Of a DNA stretch of 64,000 nucleotides, positions 31,132-39,682 are shown piece by piece. The position numbers and the translations under genes were made by a program. This DNA is from Bradyrhizobium sp. BR 10289 (GTDB lineage: Bacteria > Pseudomonadota > Alphaproteobacteria > Rhizobiales > Xanthobacteraceae), in the NCBI RefSeq assembly GCF_019455385.1, contig NZ_JACOFR010000003.1:186001-250000 (forward strand), given 5' to 3'. Each line of letters starts with the position of its first letter. Position 1 is the stretch's first letter. Below the pieces are notes generated by a model that was not told the origin of the DNA, did no database searches, and saw only the letters and a program-made list of their open reading frames with translations.

Positions 31132-31761
31132 TCACCCCTTCGGCGGCGCGAGTGGCTGCACGATCTCCTGGAACGGTGGCAGCGCCTCGCAGCGATCGGC
31201 ATGGGCGCTCAGCGCCGGATAGCGCGCTTCGTCGAACAGCTGCGGATGCGCTTCGCGGGTGAAGCGGACGACGCAGGCGACAACGATGTCGGCATGACCG
31301 ATGCGCATCCCGAGCCAGTACGGCGTCGTCACCGTGGCGCGCTCGGCCTCGAGCACCTTCAGCACGTCGCCGATCTGCGCTTGGCAACGCTCGACCCACA
31401 GCGCGAGCTGCTCCTTCCGCAGCACCCGCTCGTAAAGCAGGCTGACCGCCTTGTCGCCGAGACCTGAGGCGAGCGCACAGATGCGCAGATGTTTTCGCCG
31501 TTCGGCGCCGCTGCGCGGCAGCATCGCCTTGGCCTCGCCCACGAGCTCGTCGAGATGATCGAGGATGAAGGTGCTCTCGATCAGCGCCTCGCCGTCGTCG
31601 AGCACCAGCGTCGGCACCCGGCGCAGCGGATTGTACGGCGCGATCTTGTCGGCATCGCCGAAGGTCGACCACGGCCTGTGCTCGAAGGCGAGCCCGTAGA
31701 GCCGCAGCGCGATCGCGACGCGGCGGACGAAGGGGGAGTCGTATTGGCCGATCAGGAACAT
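31132..31761 (-). CDS. Glutathione S-transferase family protein
   Basis: This 209-residue GST has the N-terminal thioredoxin-like domain (MFLIGQYDSPFVRRVAIAL, with Ser/Pro at the usual catalytic position, and RRVPTLVLDDGEALIEST, the glutathione-binding cis-Pro and Glu-Ser motif near residues 50-68). The C-terminal helical domain runs from about residue 85. The start at 31761 coincides with the domain start; the open frame reaches 32010 but reads through the divergent upstream gene. The substrate is unknown. Confidence 0.9.
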   Translation of the reverse strand: MFLIGQYDSPFVRRVAIALRLYGLAFEHRPWSTFGDADKIAPYNPLRRVPTLVLDDGEALIESTFILDHLDELVGEAKAMLPRSGAERRKHLRICALASGLGDKAVSLLYERVLRKEQLALWVERCQAQIGDVLKVLEAERATVTTPYWLGMRIGHADIVVACVVRFTREAHPQLFDEARYPALSAHADRCEALPPFQEIVQPLAPPKG

Positions 31762-31909
31762 GGTTGTCGCTCGTCTCGATGAGAGGCCCGGCAGGGCCGT
31801 CCAGTTCATCGTCAATGCGCGCCGCGCGCAACAAAAATCTCGAAAGGAGAGATTGCGCATCCCACAACAACGCGGAATCAATATGCGGCCATCCAGTCCG
31901 GAGCCTGCC

Positions 31910-32323
31910 ATGCCGTTGCGATCATTCGCCGTGCTCGTCCTGCTCGCCGTGGCAAGCCTCGCCCACGCCCAGGACCGGCCGATCGGCTTCCAGACGCCGT
32001 CGAAGAACATCGCCTGCCAGTTCTACACCGAGAATGGCCAGGGCGTGCTTCGCTGCGACATCATGAACATGGAGACGCGCCCGGGCCGGCCCGCCGATTG
32101 CGAGCTCGACTACGGCCACGCCTTCGAGATGAGCGCCAAGGGCAGCGCAGGCCGCATCTGTGCCGGCGACACCGTGATGGACCCGTCATTGCCGGTGCTG
32201 GCCTATGGCGAGGTGTGGCAGCGGGCGGGATTCACGTGCCGGTCGGAGCAGACGGGGCTGACGTGCTTCAACGCGATGCAGAAGGGGTTCTCGCTGGCGC
32301 GGGCGGAGCAGAAGGTGTTTTGA
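31910..32323 (+). CDS. Small secreted protein, DUF6636-like
   Basis: This 137-residue protein has a signal peptide (MPLRSFAVLVLLAVASLAHA, cleavage after AHA) and a short mature domain with paired cysteines (NIACQFY, LRCDIMN, ADCELDYG, GRICAGD, FTCRSEQ, LTCFNAM), probably three disulphides. The FQTPSKNIACQF opening and the GLTCFN ending fit the DUF6636 family as I remember it. The function is unknown; an extracytoplasmic location is likely. ATG 31910 has GGAG at good spacing; MRPSS at 31883 is an alternative start. Confidence 0.75.
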   Translation: MPLRSFAVLVLLAVASLAHAQDRPIGFQTPSKNIACQFYTENGQGVLRCDIMNMETRPGRPADCELDYGHAFEMSAKGSAGRICAGDTVMDPSLPVLAYGEVWQRAGFTCRSEQTGLTCFNAMQKGFSLARAEQKVF

Positions 32324-32346
32324 GGGATCGTTGCCACAGACTCGAC

Positions 32347-32468
32347 CGTCATCCTGAGGTGCGAGGCTTGCGATGCGCGAGCATTGCAAGGGGAGCCTCG
32401 AAGGATGGGCCAAATGCGCTTGCAGCCATCCTTCGAGACGCGCAAGAGCGCGCACCTCAGGATGACGG
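32347..32468. repeat. Palindromic repeat, family C
   Basis: This ~120-base inverted repeat is bounded by GTCATCCTGAGGTGCG and CGCACCTCAGGATGAC, with inner arms GCCTCGAAGGATGG and CCATCCTTCGAGACGC. It lies downstream of the DUF6636-like gene and abuts a family D half-copy. Confidence 0.75.
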
Positions 32469-32485
32469 CGGGGCGTGAGGAGGCA

Positions 32486-32523
32486 GCCTGGATTGCTTCG
32501 TCGCAAGAGCTCTCGCAATGACG
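32486..32523. repeat. Palindromic repeat, family D, half copy
   Basis: CCTGGATTGCTTCGTCGCAA followed by GAGCTCTCGCAATGACGG matches the right half of the fuller element at 63249-63333. It sits just beside the family C element. Confidence 0.6.
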
Positions 32524-32542
32524 GTGGAGAGGCAGCGGCGCA

Positions 32543-33136
32543 CTATTCGATGATCGGCACATGCCGCGCCGCATCGCGCGGCGCCGTGCCGTCGAGGCGC
32601 GGATCGTCGGCCACCTCGATCTGGCGGCGGAAAGGGCGGAAGCCGGAGCGCTGGTAGAATGCGACGGCTGAGGGATGGTCGAAGGTGCAGGTGTGCACCC
32701 AGACGCGACGGACGTCGCCGGACCATGCGCGCTCCAGCGCGCGGTTCATCAGGAAGCGGGCGGCGCCGGTGCCGATCAGGCCGGCGGTGACGCCGAAATA
32801 GACCAGCTCGCACTGGCCGGGCTCGCGGAAATCCAGTTCGAGCAGGCCTTCGTCGCGACCGTTAACCGTCAGCGCGTAGACCTCCACGTCAGGCGCGTGG
32901 ATGATGGCGGCGAGTGCCGCGTCATTCATACGCGGGCGCGAGAACCACAACCACTCCTCGCCGACGCGGCGGAAGAGGTCGCGGTACCAGGGGAGCGCGG
33001 GTGTATCGACCTTGCGCAGGGACCAGCTGCCTGGCGGATCATCGCGCCCCACGGGAGGTGCGGTCATCTCCAGATGGGTGACGACGGCGGCGATCTTGCC
33101 GGCGGGGATATCGGAATAGCCGTCGGGGAGGATCAT
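32543..33136 (-). CDS. GNAT-family N-acetyltransferase
   Basis: The protein has 197 residues. The acetyl-CoA binding motif region is LVYFGVTAGLIGTGAARFLMNRALERA (about residues 115-142, a Q/RxxGxG/A variant), followed by VWVHTCTFDHPSAVAFYQRSGFRPF, the usual GNAT motif B. The substrate is unknown. ATG 33136 starts a plausible N-terminal strand; the longer frame reads into the family B repeat upstream. Confidence 0.9.
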   Translation of the reverse strand: MILPDGYSDIPAGKIAAVVTHLEMTAPPVGRDDPPGSWSLRKVDTPALPWYRDLFRRVGEEWLWFSRPRMNDAALAAIIHAPDVEVYALTVNGRDEGLLELDFREPGQCELVYFGVTAGLIGTGAARFLMNRALERAWSGDVRRVWVHTCTFDHPSAVAFYQRSGFRPFRRQIEVADDPRLDGTAPRDAARHVPIIE

Positions 33137-33180
33137 GCGATGTGGCCCACTCACTGAAACGACCAAGTCTGCCTTCTTTG

Positions 33181-33327
33181 CCTCTCCCGCCTGCGGGAGA
33201 GGCCGACGCGCTCGCAGAGCGCGGCGGGTGAGGGCTCTCGCCACCCAGGGACATTCTCGGCATTTCTCGACCATCCCGCCGCGGAGAGACCCCCACCCCA
33301 GCCCTCCCCCGCAAGCGGGAGAGGGAG
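33181..33327. repeat. Palindromic repeat, family B, copy 1
   Basis: CCTCTCCCGCCTGCGGGAGA and later CCCCGCAAGCGGGAGAGG are outer hairpins. Between them GACGCGCTCGCAGAGCGCG forms another arm, followed by the family-typical GGGTGAGGG box. Related copies are at 39541, 48641 and 60800. Confidence 0.8.
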
Positions 33328-33371
33328 CCGGACGTTCGTGCGCACCTTACACGAAGGAGGCTTTTTGCTTG

Positions 33372-34874
33372 CTATTCCCCCTCATCACTCGCCAGCACGC
33401 CCTTCACTGCCCTCGCCCAGCCCGCCAGCTTCCGCTCGCGCGTGGCCTGGCTCATGTTCGGCTTGAAGCGGTGCTCGAGGCGCCAATTGTCGGCGAATTT
33501 GGTCGGCTCGGGATAGACGCCGGCATTCAGGCCGGCGAGATAGGCCGCGCCGAGTGCCGTGGTCTCCTGGATCACGGGACGATCGACCGGGGCGTCGAGG
33601 AGATCGGCGAGACGCTGCATGGTCCAGTCCGATGCGGTCATGCCGCCGTCGACGCGGAGCACGACGCTCGCCCCCTCCGAGCTCGGCCAGTCCGCGCGCA
33701 TCGCAGCCCAGAGGTCGAAGGTCTGGTAGCAGACGCTTTCCAGGGCGGCATGGGCGAGCTCGGCCGGGCCGGTGTTGCGGGTGAGGCCGAAGAGCGCGCC
33801 GCGAACCCGCGGATTCCAGTAGGGTGCGCCCATGCCGACGAAGGCAGGCACCAGATAGACGCTCTGCAGGGAGTCCGACTGGTCGGCGAGCGGCCCGGTC
33901 TCGGCGGCGTGCTTGATGATGCCGAGACCGTCGCGCAGCCACTGCACCGCCGAGCCTGCGACGAAGATCGAGCCTTCGAGCGCGTAGGTGCGCTTGCCAT
34001 CGAGCTGGTAGGCGACGGTGGTGAGCAGCTTGTTCTTGGACACGACGGGCGTCGTGCCGGTGTTGAGCAGCGCAAAGCAGCCGGTGCCGTAGGTGGATTT
34101 CATCATGCCCGGGCGGAAGCAGGCCTGGCCGATGGTCGCGGCCTGCTGGTCGCCGGCGATGCCGGAGATGGAAATAGTGCCGCCGAACAGATCGGGCGTG
34201 CTCTCGCCGAAGCGGGCCGAGGAATCCTTCACCTCGGGCAGCATCGAGCGCGGCACGCCGATGATCTCCAGCAGCTCGTCGTCCCACTCACCGGTGTGGA
34301 TGTTGAACAGCAGCGTGCGCGAGGCGTTGGTGGCGTCGGTGGCGTGCACCTTGCCGCCGGTGAGGCGCCAGAGCAGGTAGCAGTCGATGGTGCCGAACAT
34401 CAATTCGCCGCGCGCGGCACGGCCCCGCGCGCCGGGAACGTGGTCGAGGATCCAGGCGGCTTTCGTCCCAGAGAAATAGGGATCGATGATCAGGCCGGTC
34501 TTCTCGGAGATGACAGGCTCGCGGCCGTCTGCTTTCAATTTTGCGCAGATATCGGCGGTGCGGCGGTCCTGCCAGACGATGGCGCGGTGCACGGCCTGCC
34601 CGGTGGCGCGGTCCCACACCACGGTAGTCTCGCGCTGATTGGTGATGCCGATCGCGGCGATGTCCTTGGCGGAGATGCCGGCCTGCTCGATCGCTTCGCG
34701 ACAGACCATCACCGTCGAGGTCCAGATGTCCTCCGGCTCATGCTCGACCCAGCCCGAAGCCGGAAAATGCTGCGGAAACTCCTGCTGCGCGCGGGCCGCA
34801 ATCGAGATGTCGCTGCGAAAAACGATCGCGCGCGAGGAGGTGGTGCCCTGGTCGATGGCGAGGACGAAAGACAT
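33372..34874 (-). CDS. glpK: Glycerol kinase
   Basis: This 500-residue FGGY-family kinase phosphorylates glycerol to glycerol 3-phosphate. The N-terminal ATPase motif is [16 protein letters not shown] (residues 4-19). [29 protein letters not shown] lies near 77-105 and holds glycerol-binding residues. [23 protein letters not shown] and [16 protein letters not shown] follow at the expected places. The length is standard. No glp regulator, transporter or dehydrogenase is nearby, so it stands alone here, divergent from the MBOAT gene. Confidence 0.97.
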   Translation of the reverse strand: MSFVLAIDQGTTSSRAIVFRSDISIAARAQQEFPQHFPASGWVEHEPEDIWTSTVMVCREAIEQAGISAKDIAAIGITNQRETTVVWDRATGQAVHRAIVWQDRRTADICAKLKADGREPVISEKTGLIIDPYFSGTKAAWILDHVPGARGRAARGELMFGTIDCYLLWRLTGGKVHATDATNASRTLLFNIHTGEWDDELLEIIGVPRSMLPEVKDSSARFGESTPDLFGGTISISGIAGDQQAATIGQACFRPGMMKSTYGTGCFALLNTGTTPVVSKNKLLTTVAYQLDGKRTYALEGSIFVAGSAVQWLRDGLGIIKHAAETGPLADQSDSLQSVYLVPAFVGMGAPYWNPRVRGALFGLTRNTGPAELAHAALESVCYQTFDLWAAMRADWPSSEGASVVLRVDGGMTASDWTMQRLADLLDAPVDRPVIQETTALGAAYLAGLNAGVYPEPTKFADNWRLEHRFKPNMSQATRERKLAGWARAVKGVLASDEGE

Positions 34875-35074
34875 GGTGGCTTACCTTGGCGTTTTTTCGG
34901 TGTTTCCCCTGGAGGGGATCATTGTGTCGCGCCAAAGGGAGCGGATTGGAGGCGGAAGGTCAAGGTGGAGGTTGAGGAGGGCGAACCGGGTGGGCGGCAC
35001 ACGTCCAGTTCAACCCGGGAGACTAGGAGAGCGGCGGCGAAGATGGTACATGCCGGACGGCAGTTCGGTTCGGC

Positions 35075-36433
35075 ATGACATTCACTTCCTTTCAGTTCGG
35101 CGTGTTCGTTGCGGTCGTGTTCGGCGCCTATTATTGGCCGCCACTGCGCCGCTTCCAGGTCCAGCTGCTCGTGCTTGCAAGCCTGGTGTTCTACGGCTCC
35201 GGCCAGCCGACTCTGCTGCCGCTGCTGCTGCTCGCCGTGCTCGGAACCCATCTCTGCCTGGTGCTGGCGTTCGACAATCGCGCGGTGTGGATGCCTGCCG
35301 GCATCGCCTTCAACCTCGCACTGCTGGCGTTCTTCAAATACAAGCTGCTGTTCATCGATCCGGCCGCAATGCACCCGACCGGCCTAGCGCCGCTGGACGT
35401 GCTGCTGCGATTGCCGCTGCCGATCGGCATCTCGTTCTTCGTGTTTCACAACATCAGCATGCTGGTCGACCTGACGCGGGAGAAGCGGCCGCCGCCGCTG
35501 CGGGACGTGTTCCTCTACATCATCTTCTTTCCGCAGCTCGTATCCGGACCGATCACTCGCGCCGGCCAGTTCATGCCGCAAATCGCACCCAAGCGGCTTG
35601 CCGACGTCGACTTCGTCGAGGCGGCCAAGTGGGTCCTGACCGGTTATTTCTTCAAGCTGTACGTGGCCAACAATCTCAACGAAATGACGTCCTACATGGA
35701 CTATCCGCTCTATGAGACGGTGGCCACGCCCGACCGCTGGCTACTGCTGTTCCTGTACAGCTACCAGATCTATGCGGACTTCTTCGGCTATTCGGCCATC
35801 GCGCTCGGCCTCGCCCTGCTGTTCGGCTACCGCCTGCCCGTCAACTTCAACCTGCCCTACATCTCGACATCGTTCTCCGAGTTCTGGACGCGCTGGCACA
35901 TTTCATTGTCCACCTGGCTCAGGACCTATCTCTACATCCCGCTCGGCGGCAACAGAAATGGGCCTGTCAGGACCTGCCTCAACCTGATGATCGTGATGAC
36001 GCTCGGCGGACTCTGGCACGGCGCGAGCCTGAGCTACGCGCTGTGGGGCATGCTGCATGGCCTGCTGCTCGTCGTCGAGCGGCCGTTCCTGAAGGTGCTG
36101 GGCGAAGCCGGTCCCGCTGTGCGGGTCCTCCGCATGAGCGCCGTGTTCTTCTGCGTGACTATGCTCTGGATCTTCTTCAAGCTGCCGAACTTCGATCACG
36201 CGCTCGGCTATCTCTCGGGCATGTTCGCCCCGACGGACAATCCAAATCCGACCAAACTGTTCCGCAATATGGCCCTACTCTATGCCCTCCCTGTCCTGAT
36301 CCAGCACCTCGGCATCGGCGCGCTGCTCGACGGCAAATTGCGGCGGTGGGAGCCGTATCTCTATGGCGCACTCGCGGCGATGGCCTGGCTCGAAGCCGGG
36401 CCTGATGCCGCCTTCATCTATTTCCAGTTCTGA
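35075..36433 (+). CDS. MBOAT-family membrane O-acyltransferase
   Basis: This 452-residue polytopic membrane protein is of the AlgI/PatA/DltB type. Family features are the N-terminal FGVFVAVVFGAYYWPP, the PIGISFFVFHNISMLVDL segment near residue 110, FFPQLVSGPITRAGQFMPQ near 150, FWTRWHISLSTWLRTYLYIPLGGNR (about 270-295), and the catalytic histidine in GGLWHGASLSYALWG near residue 315. Such proteins move acyl groups across the membrane to a sugar or polymer acceptor. The next gene starts 2 bases after its stop and encodes an SGNH-like partner. Confidence 0.93.
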   Translation: MTFTSFQFGVFVAVVFGAYYWPPLRRFQVQLLVLASLVFYGSGQPTLLPLLLLAVLGTHLCLVLAFDNRAVWMPAGIAFNLALLAFFKYKLLFIDPAAMHPTGLAPLDVLLRLPLPIGISFFVFHNISMLVDLTREKRPPPLRDVFLYIIFFPQLVSGPITRAGQFMPQIAPKRLADVDFVEAAKWVLTGYFFKLYVANNLNEMTSYMDYPLYETVATPDRWLLLFLYSYQIYADFFGYSAIALGLALLFGYRLPVNFNLPYISTSFSEFWTRWHISLSTWLRTYLYIPLGGNRNGPVRTCLNLMIVMTLGGLWHGASLSYALWGMLHGLLLVVERPFLKVLGEAGPAVRVLRMSAVFFCVTMLWIFFKLPNFDHALGYLSGMFAPTDNPNPTKLFRNMALLYALPVLIQHLGIGALLDGKLRRWEPYLYGALAAMAWLEAGPDAAFIYFQF

Positions 36434-36435
36434 CG

Positions 36436-37317
36436 ATGGCAGAGATCTCCGGCTTCCCATGGCTGATCAGATGCGCGGGCGCCGCGGCAGTGCTGCTGCT
36501 TGCATGCGGCCTTGCCACGGCGCGCTTCGGCGCCGCGCTCCAACAGCCAACCGTCACGACGCGCGACGGCTCCATCGTCACGCTCAACCGCTACATCAAG
36601 CAGCCCGCGCCCGACCTCGTGCTGGTCGGCAGCTCGGTCGCCTGGCGTGTAAAAGAGGACTATTTCTCGCGGCCAGGCGTCCGCAATCTTGCTCTCGCCG
36701 GCGGCTCCCCCGTCACCGGCCTTGAGATCATCGCGAAGCAGAGAAGCGTGCCGAAGATCGTCCTGATCGAGACCAATGTTCTCACGCGCCTGCCCGACCC
36801 GGCGCTGGTCAGCAAATTCTCCGGCGGCGCGGGAAACGAGGCGCTATTCCTGCGGCCGGTGCGAACGGCGGTTGCCGCCTACGAGACGTGGAATCACGCT
36901 CCGCCCGATTCCGCAGAGGCGCGCGCCGGACGGGATCGCCTGCTCGGCGAGCCGCCGAGCAATTTCGACAACAAGGTCTATCTCGATCGGGCCGTAGAGC
37001 AGATGAACGACGAGGACCCGACCGCTCCGACGAACGCGAACGCGGCGCGGATCCGGGCGCTCATCGACGACCTCGAACGCCGAGGATCAAGCGCCTTCCT
37101 GCTCGAGATTCCCTTCGCAACCGAGATCGAGGACTCGCGCATGGTCAGGACGAGCAAGGCGATCATCCACGCAGCCTTCCCGGACCCCGCGAGCTGGCTG
37201 ACGATCCATCCGCGGCTGGACGAATTGCGCTGGGCCGATGGCGTGCATCTCGACGAGCGATCCGCCCTGCTTATCGCGCGTGCCATCGAGAACGCCTTGG
37301 CAGAGCGCGGCCGCTAA
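36436..37317 (+). CDS. SGNH/AlgX-like protein paired with MBOAT acyltransferase
   Basis: This 293-residue protein has an N-terminal membrane anchor or signal (AGAAAVLLLACGLATARFGAAL). The soluble part shows an SGNH-hydrolase pattern: LVLVGSSVAWRV near residue 60 (GSS with a candidate nucleophile serine), and a C-terminal DGVHLDERSALLIARAI with the Asp-x-x-His pair near residues 270-273. MBOAT proteins are often paired with extracytoplasmic SGNH proteins (AlgJ/AlgX, DltD) that complete O-acetylation. The tight coupling supports that model here. The acceptor is unknown. I know no gene symbol for it. Confidence 0.72.
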   Translation: MAEISGFPWLIRCAGAAAVLLLACGLATARFGAALQQPTVTTRDGSIVTLNRYIKQPAPDLVLVGSSVAWRVKEDYFSRPGVRNLALAGGSPVTGLEIIAKQRSVPKIVLIETNVLTRLPDPALVSKFSGGAGNEALFLRPVRTAVAAYETWNHAPPDSAEARAGRDRLLGEPPSNFDNKVYLDRAVEQMNDEDPTAPTNANAARIRALIDDLERRGSSAFLLEIPFATEIEDSRMVRTSKAIIHAAFPDPASWLTIHPRLDELRWADGVHLDERSALLIARAIENALAERGR

Positions 37318-37318
37318 G

Positions 37319-37417
37319 CGCGATGCGATCAGGATGCATAGTCATCGCGCCTTTGGGTTATTGTTCGAGCATGATCTTTCCGGAAAACCGCTGCGCATTT
37401 TTCCGGATCATGCTCTG
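37319..37417. repeat. Palindromic repeat, family H
   Basis: GAGCATGATC at 37367-37376, followed by TCCGGAAAA, is repeated in reverse as TTTTTCCGGATCATGCTC ending at 37414. It occupies the gap between the convergent SGNH-like and SDR genes and could serve as their shared transcription end. Confidence 0.7.
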
Positions 37418-37421
37418 GCGG

Positions 37422-38195
37422 CTACACCGCCGCCGTCGTGACGCCGCCGTCGATGACGATGGTCTGGCCGGTCATGAAGCTCGAGGCATCCGAAGCCAGA
37501 TACGCGACCGCGCCCGCGATTTCGTCGGGTTCGCCGATGCGGCGCAGCGGCGTGGTGGCAGTGCGGCGCTTCAGCAGAGCTTCGTCTTCCCACAGGGCGC
37601 GGGCGAAATCGGTTTTGACGAGGCCGGGCGCGATGCAATTGACGCGGACGCCTTTCGGGCCCCATTCGCCGGCGAGCGAGCGGCACAGCGCGAAATCGGC
37701 GGCCTTGGAGATGCCGTAGGCGCCGATGACCGTCGAGCCGCGCAGGCCGCCGATCGAGGAGATGATGACGACGGAGCCGTTGCCGCGCTCCGCCATCTGC
37801 GGGATCGCGAGCGCGGAGAGCCAGATGTTGCTCTTGACGTTTGAGCCCATGATCTTGTCGAAGGCCTCGTCGGTGATGTCGAGCAGCGGGCCGTAATAGG
37901 GGTTCACCGCGGCGTTGCAGACGAGGATGTCGATCTTGCCGTAATGCTTCGTCGCGCCCGAGATCAGCGCCTCGACCTCGTTCTTGCGCGCGATGTTGCA
38001 GGGGATGACGGTGGCGTCCCCACCCGAAGCGTTGATGCCGTCGGCGACTTCCTTGCAGGCGTCGGCCTTGCGGGAGGAGACGACGACCTTGGCGCCGAGT
38101 TTTGCGAGCAGTTCGGCCGACGAGCGGCCGATGCCGCGGCTGGAGCCGGTGACGACGGCGACTTTTCCGGTGAGATCGAACGGGGTGTTTTTCAT
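37422..38195 (-). CDS. SDR-family oxidoreductase at end of pim-type operon
   Basis: This 257-residue short-chain dehydrogenase has the Rossmann motif VTGSSRGIGRSSAELLA (about 15-31), NAAVNPYYG near 95, catalytic Ser in IISSIGG near 146, and YGISKAA (Tyr-x-x-x-Lys) near 159-165. The C-terminal ASSFMTGQTIVIDGG is typical of 3-oxoacyl-reductase-like SDRs. It follows the two acyl-CoA dehydrogenases, separated by a family I repeat. By position it corresponds to the last gene of the R. palustris pimFABCDE operon, but I am not certain that pimE is an SDR, so no symbol is given. Confidence 0.9.
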   Translation of the reverse strand: MKNTPFDLTGKVAVVTGSSRGIGRSSAELLAKLGAKVVVSSRKADACKEVADGINASGGDATVIPCNIARKNEVEALISGATKHYGKIDILVCNAAVNPYYGPLLDITDEAFDKIMGSNVKSNIWLSALAIPQMAERGNGSVVIISSIGGLRGSTVIGAYGISKAADFALCRSLAGEWGPKGVRVNCIAPGLVKTDFARALWEDEALLKRRTATTPLRRIGEPDEIAGAVAYLASDASSFMTGQTIVIDGGVTTAAV

Positions 38196-38232
38196 CCTAA
38201 TGGCTCCCTCTTGTGTTTCGTGCTCGCCCCGC

Positions 38233-38313
38233 TGTCATGGCCGGGCTCGTCCCGGCCATCCACGTTCTTCGTACCGTTAAGACGTGGATGCCCGGGTCAA
38301 GCCCGGGCATGAC
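38233..38313. repeat. Palindromic repeat, family I
   Basis: GTCATGGCCGGGCTCGTCCC at the left and GGTCAAGCCCGGGCATGAC at the right form an ~80-base inverted repeat, with inner CCACGT/ACGTGG arms. It lies between pimD and the SDR gene, inside the presumed operon. Confidence 0.75.
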
Positions 38314-38348
38314 GATCTTTGTGTGGCTGACGCCTCGCGATACGACGA

Positions 38349-39491
38349 TCAGATCAACCCGCCCGCATCGGCGACGCGGCGCTGGTGGTAGTCGGTGTCG
38401 CCAAACGTGTTCTCGATCATGGTGAGACGCTTGAAGTAGTGGCCAATCTTGGCCTCCATGGTCATGCCGATGCCGCCGTGGAGCTGGATCGACTGCTGTC
38501 CGACGAACTTGGCCGACTTGCCGATCTGCACCTTGGCGGCGGCGATGGCGTTGCTGCGCTCCTTGGCGTTCTCGAAATCGTTCGCCATGGTCGCGAACAT
38601 CGACATCGAGCGCGCCTGCTCGGTCGCGACGAACATGTCGGAGGCGCGGTGCTGCAGCGACTGGAACGAGCCGATCGCGACGCCGAACTGTTTTCGGGTC
38701 TTGATGTACTCGACGGTGGTCTTGAGCGACTCATCCATCAGGCCGACGGCCTCGGCACAGAGCGCGACGCGGGCTTCGTCCACGACGCGCTCGATCAACG
38801 CGAGTGAATCGTCGGGATTGCCGATCGCCGCATCCGCGCCGACCTCAACACCGGTGAAGCTGATGTCGGCTGCGTGCAGGCCGTCCTGGGTCGGATACGA
38901 TTTCTTGGTCACGCCCTTGGCGTTCGCGGGCACCAGGAACACGCCAACGCCGGTCTTGTCGCGGCGGTCGCCCTTAGTGCGCGCCGTGACGACCAGCGTG
39001 TCCGCGTTCTCGCCGTTCAGCACGACGAATTTTTCGCCGTCGATGACCCAGCCGTCGCCCTTCTTCTTCGCGGTCGTGGCGACGTCGAAGAGATCATAGC
39101 GCGAGTTCTTCTCCAGCTGGGCGAACGCCAGCGTCTTGCTGCCGTCGATGATGCCGGGCGCATGCGCGGCCTTTTGCGCGTCGCTGCCAGCGTGGCGCAG
39201 GAAGCCGCCGCCGATCACGACCGTTGCCAGATACGGCTCGAGCACCAGCGCCTTGCCGAGCGCTTCCATCACGATCATGGTCTCGACGCCGCCGCCGCCG
39301 AAGCCACCATCGGCCTCGCTGAAGGGCAGGCCGAGCAGGCCCTGCTCGGCGAGCTTGAGCCAGACGGTTTTGCTCCAGCCGCCCTTCTCCTTCATGTATT
39401 TCTTGCGGCTCTCGAAATCGTAGGAATCGGTCAGCAGGCCGTCGATGCTGTCCTTGAGAAGCCGCTGCTCCTCGCTCAGATCAAAATCCAT
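38349..39491 (-). CDS. pimD: Acyl-CoA dehydrogenase, pimeloyl-CoA dehydrogenase small-subunit type
   Basis: This 380-residue FAD acyl-CoA dehydrogenase starts MDFDLSEEQRLLKDSIDGLL. It has the middle-domain sequence GDGWVIDGEKFVVLNGENADTLVV, and ends with QLHGGIGMTMEAKIGHYFKRL, the conserved family region near the flavin site. It differs clearly from the 396-residue dehydrogenase encoded upstream. Such a pair is named pimC/pimD in Rhodopseudomonas, where they oxidise pimeloyl-CoA and related dicarboxyl-CoAs. The enzyme family is certain; the pim assignment rests on gene order. Confidence 0.85.
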   Translation of the reverse strand: MDFDLSEEQRLLKDSIDGLLTDSYDFESRKKYMKEKGGWSKTVWLKLAEQGLLGLPFSEADGGFGGGGVETMIVMEALGKALVLEPYLATVVIGGGFLRHAGSDAQKAAHAPGIIDGSKTLAFAQLEKNSRYDLFDVATTAKKKGDGWVIDGEKFVVLNGENADTLVVTARTKGDRRDKTGVGVFLVPANAKGVTKKSYPTQDGLHAADISFTGVEVGADAAIGNPDDSLALIERVVDEARVALCAEAVGLMDESLKTTVEYIKTRKQFGVAIGSFQSLQHRASDMFVATEQARSMSMFATMANDFENAKERSNAIAAAKVQIGKSAKFVGQQSIQLHGGIGMTMEAKIGHYFKRLTMIENTFGDTDYHQRRVADAGGLI

Positions 39492-39540
39492 TTCTGTTTC
39501 CTCAAGTCATCAGTGTGTGCGTTGCGCGGGGTGCCTCTTC

Positions 39541-39671
39541 ACCTCTCCCCGCTTGCGGGGAGAGGTCGACGCGTGAAGCGCGTCGGGTGAGGGGGTACCG
39601 CTCTCGCGACGATCATTGCTCGGAGAGGCCCCTCACCCCGACCCTCTCCCCGTAAGGACGGGGAGAGGGAG
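39541..39671. repeat. Palindromic repeat, family B, copy 2
   Basis: CTCTCCCCGCTTGCGGGGAG begins the element and CTCTCCCCGTAAGGACGGGG ends it. GACGCGTGAAGCGCGTC is a hairpin in the middle and GGGTGAGGGG is the family box. It lies between pimC and pimD within the operon. Confidence 0.8.
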
Positions 39672-39682
39672 AGGAGAGAGCA

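Noticed and set aside
32347..33327. CRISPR-like array because several repeats lie close together
   Set aside because: The repeats belong to different families, are long imperfect palindromes, and show no regular spacer pattern or cas genes.
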